Source: CAVTWY01 sp963738575
GTDB taxonomy: Bacteria; Pseudomonadota; Gammaproteobacteria; Burkholderiales; Burkholderiaceae_C
NCBI GenBank assembly: GCA_963738575.1
Contig: CAVTWY010000002.1
Span: 248,001-312,000, forward strand
Direction: 5' to 3'
Length of the DNA: 64,000 nucleotides
The translations under genes and the position numbers were made by a program. Positions 36,306 through 46,021 of this stretch are shown here, piece after piece. Numbering within the stretch: position 1 is the stretch's first letter; each line of letters starts with the position of its first letter. The notes under the pieces were generated by a model, which was not told the origin of the DNA, ran no database searches, and saw only the letters and a list, made by a program, of their open reading frames with translations.

Positions 36306-38841
36306 ATGTTTAAGAGGACACAAATTTGCACCGGTGTGCTGTTGGCATTGGGAGGCGCCGTGCTTGTTACGTCGGCACCTGCGGTTGCTCAACAGGGCCA
36401 ATCGGTTGAAGTGACGGGTTCGCGCATCAAGCGCGCCGACTCCGAAGGCGCATTGCCTGTCACCGTTATCAAGCGGGAAGAGCTTGAGGCCAGTGGTGCG
36501 GTAACGGTTGCCGAGTTCATGCGCTCTAGCACCTTCTCTTCGGCTGGTAACTTCCGCCCTCAGTCAGGCAGTTCGGCGCAATCCTTTGCCAGCATTGACC
36601 TGCGCGGTTTGGGCGCTGCCCGCACCCTGGTGTTGCTCGACGGTCGCAGGTTGCCCAAGGGCCCGCAGGTGGGTGACTCAGTCGACTTGAACATGGTGCC
36701 GATGGCGGCGGTTGAGCGCATTGAGATTCTGACGGACGGCGCATCGGCCATTTACGGCTCCGACGCCATTGGTGGCGTGGTCAACATCATTTCGCGCAAA
36801 GACTACGAAGGCATTTCACTTTCGGCCGGCTACACCAAACCGTCCAACAAGGGCGGCGAGCGTGTTGAGGCGTCGGCATTGCTGGGTGTGACGGGCGAAA
36901 AAGGTCGTTTGATCATGGGCTATGGCCGCACTGAGCGTGCCATGGTGTTTACGCGTGATCGGCCATGGGGTGCTGTTCGCGGCGTTTCATCGTTTGGCAA
37001 CAACTATCGGCTGCCATCTGGCGCCTACGCGGACATCGGCAGCCTATTTGGTGCTGATCGCACGGTGGGTTGTACGGATCCGAACTTTTACCTGACGGCC
37101 ACCACTTGTTCCTACGACTTCAATGCCGTGGCAGCTGACGAAGCTAACATTGAGTCGAATACCTTGTTTGCGCGCGGTGAGCATCGCATCAACAACGATT
37201 GGACTGCTTACGTTTGGGGTTCATCCACCAACACCACAAGCTTTGGTCGGTATGCGCCAACGCCAGCGCAGCTGACCGTGCAGCCAGGGCCTAACAACCC
37301 GACAGCGGCGCCAATCACCGTCCGTCACCGCACCGCCGCAGCGGGCAATCGTGACACCAACACTGACAATACCCTGCGGGATTTCATGGTTGGTGTTCAA
37401 GGCAAGATCTCCAAAGACTTTGAGGTGGATGTTGGCGTTCGCAACACCAACAGCAAGTACGGTGAGCTGGGCCGCAACTACATCGTTCGCCCGATTCTTG
37501 AGCAATACGTTAACGACGGCACCTACGACCTACTCAACCCCAACGCGAACGACCCCGCCGTGTTGAGCGCGATCAAAGCCACCATCGGCCGCGATTCGCT
37601 TTACTCCATCAAAGAGGTGTTTGCGACAGGAACTGCGTACAACATGTTCAAAACCCCAGGGGGGGCTGCGACCTTGCTGCTTGGCACGGAGTATCGCGAA
37701 GAGAAGTACCAAGACATTTATGACTCGCTGTCTGAAGCGGGCGTGATTGAGGGCTCAGCAGGTAACTCAGCTGGCGGTACCCGCAAGGTTGCTTCGGTCA
37801 CGGCGGAAATGTTGGTTCCGGTCGTCAAGGGCCTCGAGTTCACGTTGGCTGGGCGGTTTGAGAAATACTCCGATTACGGCAACGACTTTGCACCCAAATT
37901 GTCGGTTCGCTGGCAGCCTACGCGCAACATCACGATCCGTGGTTCAGCCGGCACAGGCTTCCGCGCACCAAGTTTGCCGATCATTACGCAGAAAACGACC
38001 TTCTCGGCGGAGTCGGTGCTGGATCCAGCAACCTGCCGACTTGTTTGGCGGTCAAGGCTCCATCTTGACACCCGTCACCGCAGGGCTGACGCCAGCTAAC
38101 GATTGCGACGTTGCGAAGTTGGTGCAAGTGGATTCGTTCACGGGCTCAAACCCTTCGCTCAAGTCGGAAAAGTCCAAGCAGTTTGCCTTTGGTGCAGTTT
38201 GGGATGCCACCGATTTCTTGAGCATCAAAGCTGACTACTACAACATCAAGATTCGCGATGCGATTACGCTGATTGGTGCCCAAGACCTGATTGATCGCAG
38301 CAACGGCGCGTCAACGTTGCCGATTCCAGCGGGCTTAGGTGTGTACGCAATGCTGCTGGTGCCATCGACCGCGTGCAACAGGGCTATGCCAACGAAGGTA
38401 CGGTGCAGGCTGAAGGCATTGACCTTGACTTCACTGGCAAGTGGAAGTTGGACGGCGTTGGAAGCTTCAACGCATAACTTGCGTTATTCGCAAGTTTTGA
38501 AGTACAGCATCAACGGCGATGAGCAAAAAGGCTTGCTTGGCTTGCCCAAGTACCGAGCGACGCTGACCAACGGATGGGGCTTGGGGCCCGTGGCCGTGTC
38601 TTGGAACCTGAACGTCATCGGGAAGAACGGCATTGCTGACGGCCGCACGGCCAGCACCTACTTCACCAACGACATTCAATTGGCCTACACCACGCCGTGG
38701 AAGGGCAAGTTGACCGTGGGTGTTGTCAACGTGGGTAACAAAGCGCCAGAGTTGGTTGCCTATGACGGCCGCAACTTCAACTTCTACCTGTACGACTCGT
38801 ACGGCCGCCAGCCGTACATTCGTCTGGAGCAAAAGTTCTAA
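36306..38841 (+). CDS. TonB-dependent outer-membrane receptor, frameshifted
   Basis: A signal peptide (CTGVLLALGGAVLVTSAPAVA) is followed by a plug domain starting VEVTGSRIKRADSEGALPVT and containing LDGRRLPKG and ILTDGASAIYGSDAIGGVVN. This is the class with an 'xGSRI' TonB-box region used for peptide or complex substrates. The beta barrel ends with the classic aromatic C-terminus (YGRQPYIRLEQKF). The frame changes near 38045, and twice more between 38340 and 38465. Similarity is otherwise continuous to about 845 residues. A strong terminator follows. The substrate is unknown; the secreted S9 peptidase nearby hints at peptides. Confidence 0.85.
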
Positions 38842-38865
38842 GTCGGTACTTGATGCCGTCAATAA

Positions 38866-38890
38866 GGGGCTCGCAAGAGCCCCTTTTTTT
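38866..38890 (+). terminator. Rho-independent terminator after the TonB receptor
   Basis: GGGGCTC-GCAA-GAGCCCC is a perfect 7-bp stem with a tetraloop, followed by seven Ts. It stands 25 bases after the receptor stop and would end its transcript. Confidence 0.9.
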
Positions 38891-39076
38891 ATGCTTTGTT
38901 GCCGTTAACAGCCCAGGCAAAGATGCCTTCGACGCCACACAACGGTTGCGCCGTCGCTTCGATGCGCAACATTCGAAGTTGTTCAACCCACGTGACCAAT
39001 CGACTGCGCATTCAACGCGCATTGGACCAATTCTTGAAGGCGCAGTTGGTGTCTGCAACCCAGGCCAGCCAATCGC

Positions 39077-39939
39077 TCAACGCCCATGGGATGCGGGTCC
39101 TTGGCCTTGCATGGCCTGGGTGAACGCATGGCCTAAAGCGTTGCGGGACTCCACCAGAATGTCAGGGCAATGGGAGGCATTGATGCGCACCTGGAGCGGA
39201 TGCTGCGCGGCATTGAATTGATCTTTAAGTGCATTGGCGCTTGCGTCACGTTGCAACGCTTGGCGCCCCTCTGCGGTCGGCGGCGCGGGCGGCGGGCTCC
39301 AGCATGGCACGGCCCAGCGCCAAAAATCCGTCCTGCTTTTGCAGCCATGCGATGTGATTCAGCTCTTCGCGTGCCAGTGCCACCGTGATGGAGTCAGCAT
39401 GATGCATCACCAAGTGCAACTGCCCACGAGGGCGAAGAACGCGTGACAGCCTCAGGCAGTGACGCCTCAGGCTGCGTGTACTCCATGCCAAACTGGCTGA
39501 CCACCACGTGCACGCTCTGATCGGCCATCGGCAAGTGCTCGGCACGTGTGCGTGCATGAAAAGTAACTTGCTTTTGCAGCGACGGCGCCACGCTTTTGAC
39601 CCAGGCTGGCTCAACGTCGGCCATGTCCACGCCGTGGAAATCAAACGATCGTGACGGGGCCATGGCGATAGACATGGCGGCCAGCGGCCCGTTGCCACAG
39701 GCGATGTCAAGGATGCAACTTCGGTTGGCAAAGCCGTTGAACAACCTCTGCCAATGCGTGCCAATCACCCCAGCATCCCCGCGGTCTTGCCCCGTGTCAC
39801 ACGACTGCATAACACCTGACTGCCAGTAGCGGCTCCAGGCGGTCGCACGCGCCGCCCGTGCTTCGTCGTTGTTGCCCAACCCGGTGGTCGGTTGCTCCGG
39901 TGTAGCGGGCGGGCTATCGAATGACAGCTTGGAAGCCAT
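39077..39939 (-). pseudogene. Class I SAM-dependent methyltransferase, frameshifted
   Basis: The SAM-binding motif I CILDIACGNGPLAAMSIAMA is near residue 75, then FDFHGVDMADVEPA (acidic end of strand 2), MADQSVHVVVSQFGMEYTQP (motif IV region) and RVLRPRGQLHLVMHHADS (motif VI). The frame breaks near 39448 and 39290. The C-terminal part (QALQRDASANALKDQFNAAQ) resumes in a third frame and stops at 39077. It resembles small ubiquinone/menaquinone-type methyltransferases, but the acceptor is unknown. It is divergent from the S9 peptidase gene with 83 bases between. Further remnant coding may extend to about 38900. Confidence 0.65.
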
Positions 39940-40022
39940 GGGATTGAGTGGGGCTGTCACAGATAATTTGTGTGTCCTGTGCCATGATTATGAAACACAC
40001 ATTTTGTCCGTGAAGGGCTTTC

Positions 40023-42089
40023 ATGATTCGCACATTGTTTACACTTGCAGCCGCCGTAGCGGCGATGGCAACTTATGGCAGCCATGCGGCAGCTCAAACC
40101 ACTGCGAGCGCGGCCAAACCGCCCGCACCGCCATCGACCATTCCCATTGAGGACTTCTACAAGAAGCCGTTGTTCCGCTCGCCCAAGCTGTCGCCGTCGG
40201 GGCAGCAACTGGCCATGCTGGTGCCAGCAGGCAACAAGCGTGTGGGGCTTGCAGTTGCCAACATCGCCACCCCCACCAAGTTTGTAGGCATCGCGCAATT
40301 TGACGATGCAGACGTGCTTCAGTTTGACTGGGTGAATGAAAAGCGACTGGTTTTTTCGGCCGTTGATTTTCAGTCGCCTCTGGCTGATCAAGCAGGCTCA
40401 GGCTTGTATGCTGTTGACGCTGATGGCAGCAATTTTTTGTGGTTGATTGAGCGTGACAAAGGCTACCGAGTCGTGGGCGTGGCAGCCAGTCGCCCGTTGC
40501 CAGCACGCAATCGCTACGTTGAGCCTGTGCGAGATGGGTCGGACGACGTGCTCATTCAAACCTACGTTGGCGACTCTTGGGCGCACTCGCCGGACTCGTC
40601 GATCCGGCGCCTCAATACGCGCGCTCTGACGGTCAAATCGGTTTACTCCCAAGCGGTTCCAAGTGGCGTGGCCAGTTGGGTGTTGGACCAGAACTTGCAG
40701 CCCCGATTTGCCATCAGCAGCGACACCTACGGCGACCGCAATGACATCATCATTTGGCATCGTGCGACTGACTCGTCCGACTGGAAGCAACTAGACAAGT
40801 TCGACTTGTTCAATGCGCCGGCCAACAGCGCCGTTCCGGTGTCGGTTGACTTTGACGGCACGGTGTACGCAACGTCGGCGCAAAACATTCAAACGACCAA
40901 CCCCAACGGCTACGCTGCCCTCTATCGTTACGATGTCGAGAAGAAGCGCCTTGGCGACAAGCCCCTACTTGCCGTAAAAGACCACGACTTTATGGGCACC
41001 GTCATCAAAGATCGCGGTGCCAAAAGAACCATTGGCGTTCGCTACATCAGCGACGCTTACGGCGTGGCTTGGTTTGATGAAGGCATGCAGAAGGTGCAAG
41101 GAGCCGTTGACAAGTTGCTCCCTTCGACCAACAACTCGTTGGGTTGCCCGGCGGGTTCATGCATGGGAGCCAGTTCTTATGTGGTCACAGCGTATTCTGA
41201 TCGCCAACCACCTGCCCATTTTTTGTACAACACAGCCACCAACAGTCTCAAGCTGATTGGCGCGGCATACCCTTGGCTCGACTCTCGCCAGTTGGCCGAG
41301 CAAGACGTGACGCGCATCAAGGCGCGTGACGGTAAGGTTGACATTCCCCTCTACATCACCAAGCCCCAAGGCAAAGGGCCATGGCCTACAGTGATGTTGG
41401 TGCACGGCGGCCCTTTTGTGCGTGGTCACGAATGGGGCTTTTCACCCGATGCCCAGTTTTTGGCATCTCGCGGCTATTTGGTGATCGAACCCGAGTTTCG
41501 CGGCAGCTTGGGTTATGGCGACAAGCATTTCAGGGCAGGCTGGAAGCAGTGGGGCCTGTCGATGCAAGACGACGTCACCGACGCCACGCAGTGGGCCATT
41601 GATCAAAAAATGGCAGACCCCAATCGCATCGCGATTGCGGGTGCCAGTTATGGGGGTTACGCCACGATGATGGGTTTGCTCAAAGAACCCAAACTCTACA
41701 AGGCTGGTATCAATTGGGTGGGCGTCACCGACATCAACTTGATGTACGACATCGGGTGGAGCGACTTTGCCGGCTCGCAATGGACCCGGTTTGGCATGCG
41801 AAAAATGGTGGGCGACCCCAAGACCGATGCCGAGCAACTCACGGCAACGTCCCCCCTCAAGAACGCAGCACGCATCAAACAGCCGGTGCTGATGGCCTAT
41901 GGTGAAGAAGACCTGCGGGTGCCCCTGCCACACGGCACGCGCATGCGCGATGCGCTAACGGCCAGTGGCAACACCAACGTTGAGTGGGTTCAGTACGCAG
42001 GCGAAGGGCATGGCTTCATGTTGACCGAGAACAATGTCAACTTCTGGTCGCGGGTCGAGAAGTTTTTGGCCAAGCACTTGGCCAAGTAG
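40023..42089 (+). CDS. Secreted S9-family prolyl oligopeptidase-like serine peptidase
   Basis: A 688-residue enzyme with a signal peptide (LFTLAAAVAAMATYGSHAAA). A seven-bladed propeller-like N-terminal half is followed from residue ~410 by an alpha/beta hydrolase domain: MLVHGGPFVRGHEW (oxyanion region), nucleophile IAGASYGGYATMMG, Asp in MAYGEEDLRVPLPHG, His in YAGEGHGFMLTENN. The complete triad is present. It belongs to the acylaminoacyl/dipeptidyl-peptidase-like S9C group and probably trims peptides in the periplasm. It converges with the hydroxylase gene, 5 bases apart. Confidence 0.9.
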   Translation: MIRTLFTLAAAVAAMATYGSHAAAQTTASAAKPPAPPSTIPIEDFYKKPLFRSPKLSPSGQQLAMLVPAGNKRVGLAVANIATPTKFVGIAQFDDADVLQFDWVNEKRLVFSAVDFQSPLADQAGSGLYAVDADGSNFLWLIERDKGYRVVGVAASRPLPARNRYVEPVRDGSDDVLIQTYVGDSWAHSPDSSIRRLNTRALTVKSVYSQAVPSGVASWVLDQNLQPRFAISSDTYGDRNDIIIWHRATDSSDWKQLDKFDLFNAPANSAVPVSVDFDGTVYATSAQNIQTTNPNGYAALYRYDVEKKRLGDKPLLAVKDHDFMGTVIKDRGAKRTIGVRYISDAYGVAWFDEGMQKVQGAVDKLLPSTNNSLGCPAGSCMGASSYVVTAYSDRQPPAHFLYNTATNSLKLIGAAYPWLDSRQLAEQDVTRIKARDGKVDIPLYITKPQGKGPWPTVMLVHGGPFVRGHEWGFSPDAQFLASRGYLVIEPEFRGSLGYGDKHFRAGWKQWGLSMQDDVTDATQWAIDQKMADPNRIAIAGASYGGYATMMGLLKEPKLYKAGINWVGVTDINLMYDIGWSDFAGSQWTRFGMRKMVGDPKTDAEQLTATSPLKNAARIKQPVLMAYGEEDLRVPLPHGTRMRDALTASGNTNVEWVQYAGEGHGFMLTENNVNFWSRVEKFLAKHLAK

Positions 42090-42094
42090 CCGAT

Positions 42095-43388
42095 CTACCG
42101 GCCGGTGGCGTTCTCGATGCCGTCAATGCACTCTACCAAGTGCTTGACGGCGTCCCGTTCTGCCACCGTCAGGTGGGGGTTCCAACAGTCCATCAACAGG
42201 ATCAATCGCGGCTGCTCGGAGCGGTTCCAAGCCTCGTGCAAGTAGGTGTCGTCAAACATCATCGGCTTGCCCTCGCGCCAATGGTGCTCACCCACGTCAA
42301 CCAGGTTGAGCGCGCAGTGCTCAGGCACGATCAACGGCAAGTGCATCACCATGCGCGTGTTGGTGACACCATGATGCGCTTTGATGGTTGATTGGGGGCG
42401 AATGACAGAGAAGCAGACTTCGGGCGCCTGATTGCCAACGCGGCAAAGTTCCAACGAGTCAAGCACGGCGCTCGTTGTGGGGCATTTGGCGTGGTTGGCA
42501 TCGATGCGCTGGCCGTGGCGGTAGAAAAAAAACGCGTCCCAGGCGGCATGTGGGTTGCTGCCACCCACATAGGCTTGGCTGGCTTGGCCTGGTTGGAGCC
42601 CTAGAAAGCTGACAAAGTCTTGATCGTTGGTCAACAGCGCCTGAGCGTCGGCGCGAATCAGCTGCCAGGCGTCAACGAGTTGCCGCGTCCAAGGATGCAG
42701 GTAGGGGTCTTGGTAGGCCGCATCGGGCAAATCTGGAAAGTAAAAGAACTTGGGGCGCTGGCGTGCGTGCGGTGGCATGGCGTGCCACTCACCCAGGTAC
42801 GCAGTGATCGCGCGCTCAACGCGATCTACCGAGCGTGCGCCGTGCACATCGCGTGCCGCGTGCAGCACCTCAAAGAGTCGCTCCCGACGATCGCGTCGAA
42901 AGGCGTCAAACTGGCGCGCAACAAACGACTGCAGCTCCGGCTCGGTGGTCTTGGCGTCCCGCCACCGACCCGAAGCCTGCGCGCGCGAAATGCGCTTGAT
43001 AGCGTGCACGAAGCGATGCCAACGCATCCCCGCAGGCATCGCAAGCGTCGGCCAACATCATCCATGCAACGTGGAGGCTTGGATCGTCCGCGACCACGTG
43101 CTCGAGCTGAGCGCGCGCCAGAACTCCGTCGCCCAGTGCTGCAAGCACCTGCGCCCATTCAAAGCGCAGTGTGTTGTCGGTGGGCGCGTGTTGTACTGCC
43201 AAAGCTAAATGAGCTTGGGCCGCGTCAAGGTCGTCTCGCAGCAAGGCCAACTGGGCAATGCCCTGCGCCGCCGGCACGCAGTCGGGGCGCTCTTGCAACA
43301 GGGCCCTCAACAGTGCGTCGGCTTGCAAAACCTCGCCGCGCTCTGCATGTTGCCGAGCCCTGTCGAGGCGGGGGTCATCGTGCCTCAA
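42095..43388 (-). CDS. TPR protein with C-terminal aspartyl/asparaginyl beta-hydroxylase domain, one frameshift
   Basis: The N-terminal ~130 residues are TPR-like helices (AERGEVLQADALLRALLQER, then DDLDAAQAHLALAVQHAPTD). The C-terminal domain is a 2-oxoglutarate/Fe(II) aspartyl/asparaginyl beta-hydroxylase fold. It has the first iron His in the segment ending TNTRMVMHLPLIVPEHCALN, the second in FDDTYLHEAWNRSEQPRLIL, and that same segment's Arg for 2-oxoglutarate. A frame break near 43020 separates the two parts; joined they give about 430 residues, the usual architecture in proteobacteria. It may hydroxylate a protein or a lipid; the target is unknown. Confidence 0.82.
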
Positions 43389-43435
43389 AGCAACCCCCGT
43401 CCTTCATCCTGTGGCGAAGACCCACAGCGCGCAGG

Positions 43436-44194
43436 CTACTTCGGCGCCAACCGAATCGCCCCATCCAGCCGAATCACCTCGCCATTGAGCATGTCGTTTT
43501 CGATGATGTGCTTGGCCAGTTTGGCGTAGTCCTCGGGGGTGCCCAAGCGGCTGGGGAAGGGTATGTTGGCGGCCAGGCTTTCTTGCACCTCTTTGGGCAA
43601 GCCGTCCATCATGGGCGTCTTGAAGATGCCTGGGGCGATGGTCATGTTGCGGATGCCGTTGCGGGCCAGGTCGCGCGCAATGGGCAAGGTCATGCCGACG
43701 ATGCCGCCCTTGCTGGCCGAGTAGGCTGCTTGGCCAATTTGGCCGTCGTAAGCGGCCACGCTGGCGGTGGAGATCAGCACGCCGCGCTCGCCGGTGGGCT
43801 CGGGCGTGTTTTTGCACATGGCGTCAGCCGCCACACGGATCATGTTGAACGACCCAACAAGGTTGATGGCAATCACTTTTTGAAACTGCGCCAGCACGTG
43901 CGGGCCGTCTTTGCCCACGGTTTTCATGCCGATGGCGATGCCTGCGCAATTCACCAAACCAAACAAGGCGCCCATGCGCAGTGCCTGTGCCACAGCGGCT
44001 TGGGCGTCGGCTTCTTGGGTCACGTCGCATTTGACAAAGGCGCCACCGATGGCCTTGGCGGCAGCTTCGCCGCGTTCAACTTGCACATCGGCAATCACCA
44101 CCTTGGCGCCGCTGGCAGCCAGCATGCGTGCCGTGCCTCCGCCCAAACCCGAGGCGCCGCCCGTGACGATGAAAACTTTGCCTTGAATGTCCAC
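43436..44194 (-). CDS. SDR-family 3-hydroxyacyl-CoA dehydrogenase (HSD17B10-like)
   Basis: A 252-residue short-chain dehydrogenase. It has the NAD-binding TGGASGLGGGTARMLAASGA at the N-terminus, VNCAGIAIGMK (NAG-like), catalytic Ser in GVLISTASVAAYDG, and the YSASKGG Tyr-Lys pair. The arrangement of GVNCAG, QIGQAAYSASKGGIVGMTLP and the C-terminal LGTPEDYAKLAKHIIENDML matches the type II 3-hydroxyacyl-CoA dehydrogenases that oxidise branched or short acyl-CoAs. It lies downstream of adk on the same strand with a 30-base gap. The frame is intact. Confidence 0.88.
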   Translation of the reverse strand: MDIQGKVFIVTGGASGLGGGTARMLAASGAKVVIADVQVERGEAAAKAIGGAFVKCDVTQEADAQAAVAQALRMGALFGLVNCAGIAIGMKTVGKDGPHVLAQFQKVIAINLVGSFNMIRVAADAMCKNTPEPTGERGVLISTASVAAYDGQIGQAAYSASKGGIVGMTLPIARDLARNGIRNMTIAPGIFKTPMMDGLPKEVQESLAANIPFPSRLGTPEDYAKLAKHIIENDMLNGEVIRLDGAIRLAPK

Positions 44195-44224
44195 TGAAAA
44201 CCTCCGCTGATTGCCGTTGTTAGA

Positions 44225-44902
44225 TTACGATTTGACGGGCGCTGACTTGCCGTCAAGGGTGTCGAACGCGCGTTGCCGAACGGCATCCACAGGCCCGACC
44301 CCAACAATGCGCAGGTAGTTGGGTGCTGCGCTGTCGCCGCTGGCGCGCCACGACGAGTAGTACGTCACCAGCGGGCGCGTTTGGCTGTGGTAAACGTCCA
44401 AGCGTTTGCGCACGGTTTCGACCTTGTCGTCTTCGCGTTGGATCAAGGGCTCGCCGCTCTCGTCATCGATTCCTTCAACGCGGGGTGGGTTGAACTTGAC
44501 GTGGTAGGTTCGACCCGAGGCCACATGAACTCGGCGGCCGCTCATGCGCTCGATGATGGACGCATCGGGCACTTCAAACTCCAGCACCACGTCCAACGGC
44601 ACCTTGGCGTCGCGAAGGGCCTGTGCTTGGGGGATGGTGCGCGGAAACCCGTCAAACAAGAAGCCCTTGGCACAGTCGGCCTGGGTGATGCGGTCTTTGA
44701 CGAGCCCAATGATGATGTCGTCGCCCACCAAGCCGCCCGAGTCCATGATTTTCTTGGCAGCAAGGCCCAATGGCGTGCCAGCCTTGACAGCGGCTCGCAG
44801 CATGTCGCCCGTCGACACCTGCGGAATGCCATAGCGTTGTGTGATGAACGCTGCTTGCGTCCCTTTGCCTGCGCCCGGTGGGCCCAGCAGGATCATTCTC
44901 AT
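44225..44902 (-). CDS. adk: Adenylate kinase
   Basis: A 225-residue enzyme catalysing ATP + AMP <-> 2 ADP. P-loop MRMILLGPPGAGKGTQA at the N-terminus, AMP-binding STGDMLRAAVKAGTPLG, DGFPRTIPQAQAL, and the long LID (residues ~125-165) with VHVASGRTYHVKFNPPRVEG, which lacks the four-cysteine zinc site found in Gram-positive enzymes. Length and LID are typical for Betaproteobacteria. It stands downstream of kdsB in the lpxK-kdsB-adk order. Confidence 0.97.
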   Translation of the reverse strand: MRMILLGPPGAGKGTQAAFITQRYGIPQVSTGDMLRAAVKAGTPLGLAAKKIMDSGGLVGDDIIIGLVKDRITQADCAKGFLFDGFPRTIPQAQALRDAKVPLDVVLEFEVPDASIIERMSGRRVHVASGRTYHVKFNPPRVEGIDDESGEPLIQREDDKVETVRKRLDVYHSQTRPLVTYYSSWRASGDSAAPNYLRIVGVGPVDAVRQRAFDTLDGKSAPVKS

Positions 44903-45005
44903 GGCTGACCTTCAGTTTGGGTGGCAACGATTTATGCCCTGTCACTTGAGAATATCACGCCCCCATCGCTGGATGCTGCGGGCGCTTGGGCCCGGGCATG
45001 GGGGT

Positions 45006-45779
45006 TTATTCCTGTTGGCGCGCGTGCTCAAAAAGCGCTCGAACGCGCAGCAAGTCGTCGGGCGTATCAACCCCGGGCAGTGGCGCCAAGGGGCTGACAT
45101 GCACGGCAATGCGCTCGCCATGCCACAGCGCGCGCAATTGCTCCAATGCTTCGATCTGCTCCATGGGCGCGGGTGCCAACAGAGGAAACCGACGCAAGAA
45201 GCCCACACGGTATCCATAGATGCCCATGTGCCTCAGTGGCGCTTGATGGGGCGGGTAGGCTGGTGCCATGGGTTGGCTGCCGTCACGCCACCAAGGAATG
45301 GGCGCTCGGCTGAAGTAAAGCGCGCGTTGCTGCGCGTCCAGCACCACCTTGACCACGTTGGGGTTGGCAAAGTCTGCTTCATCGTGCACGGCATGGGCCA
45401 CCGTGGTCATGGCGCAATCGGGGCGCAGCAGCAACAGGTCGGCGCACGCATCAATCAGGGCCGCGTCAATCAAGGGTTCGTCCCCTTGAACGTTAACAAT
45501 GATGTCGGCGTCGGCCAACCCGAGCAAGGTACTGGCTTCCGACAAGCGGTCGCTGCCGCTGGCGTGGTCGCTGCGCGTCATAAGCGCTTCCACGCGGTGG
45601 GCTTTGCAGGCCTCCATGACTTCAAGGCTGTCGGTTGCCACCACCACATGGTTGGCCTTGGAAAGCCTGGCGCGCTCGACGACACGCACCACCATGGGGG
45701 TTCCGCCCAAGTCGGCCAGCGGTTTGCGCGGCAAACGGGTTGATGCCAGCCGCGCAGGAACAATGACGGTGAAGGCCAT
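45006..45779 (-). CDS. kdsB: 3-deoxy-manno-octulosonate cytidylyltransferase
   Basis: A 257-residue enzyme that activates Kdo with CTP for inner-core LPS. It begins MAFTVIVPARLASTRLPRKP, the nucleotide-binding signature, then MVVRVVERARLSKANHVVVA, MTRSDHASGSDRLSE and VNVQGDEPLID with the metal-binding Asp. Length is normal. It follows the Trm112-like gene in the same transcript; the C-terminus QLRALWHGERIAVHV is typical. Confidence 0.96.
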   Translation of the reverse strand: MAFTVIVPARLASTRLPRKPLADLGGTPMVVRVVERARLSKANHVVVATDSLEVMEACKAHRVEALMTRSDHASGSDRLSEASTLLGLADADIIVNVQGDEPLIDAALIDACADLLLLRPDCAMTTVAHAVHDEADFANPNVVKVVLDAQQRALYFSRAPIPWWRDGSQPMAPAYPPHQAPLRHMGIYGYRVGFLRRFPLLAPAPMEQIEALEQLRALWHGERIAVHVSPLAPLPGVDTPDDLLRVRALFEHARQQE

Positions 45780-45796
45780 GCCGACGCCCTGGGCTC

Positions 45797-46021
45797 TCAG
45801 TCCAACGGAGCAGACGACATGGCAGGTGGCGGCGTGTCTGCACTGTCGTAGGGCTGTGCTTCGCTCTCCAGCATCACGGGTATCCCATCACGCACGGGAA
45901 ACGCCAGATGGTCGGCAGGACATGCCAAGGCAGCCAGCAACCCTTCTTGATGCACGGCCACCAGCGGCCCTTTGCAAACGGGGCACACCAACAATTCCAA
46001 CAAGCGCGTGTCGAGAGTCAT
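45797..46021 (-). CDS. Trm112-family small protein (YcaR-like)
   Basis: A 74-residue protein with a CxxC pair in LLELLVCPVCKGPLV and a third Cys in ALACPADHLAFPVRDGIPVM, the zinc-ribbon-like Trm112/YcaR pattern. The start at 46021 overlaps the lpxK stop by four bases. It is almost always encoded between lpxK and kdsB in Proteobacteria. The cellular role in bacteria is not established. The C-terminal ~20 residues are a Pro/Ser/Asp-rich tail. Confidence 0.9.
   Translation of the reverse strand: MTLDTRLLELLVCPVCKGPLVAVHQEGLLAALACPADHLAFPVRDGIPVMLESEAQPYDSADTPPPAMSSAPLD

Noticed and set aside
40023..42089. Possible lasso-peptide isopeptidase linked to the TonB receptor
   Set aside because: The S9 fold and receptor neighbour are suggestive, but no precursor peptide, B/C maturation genes or regulator was found; general S9 peptidase is the safer call.
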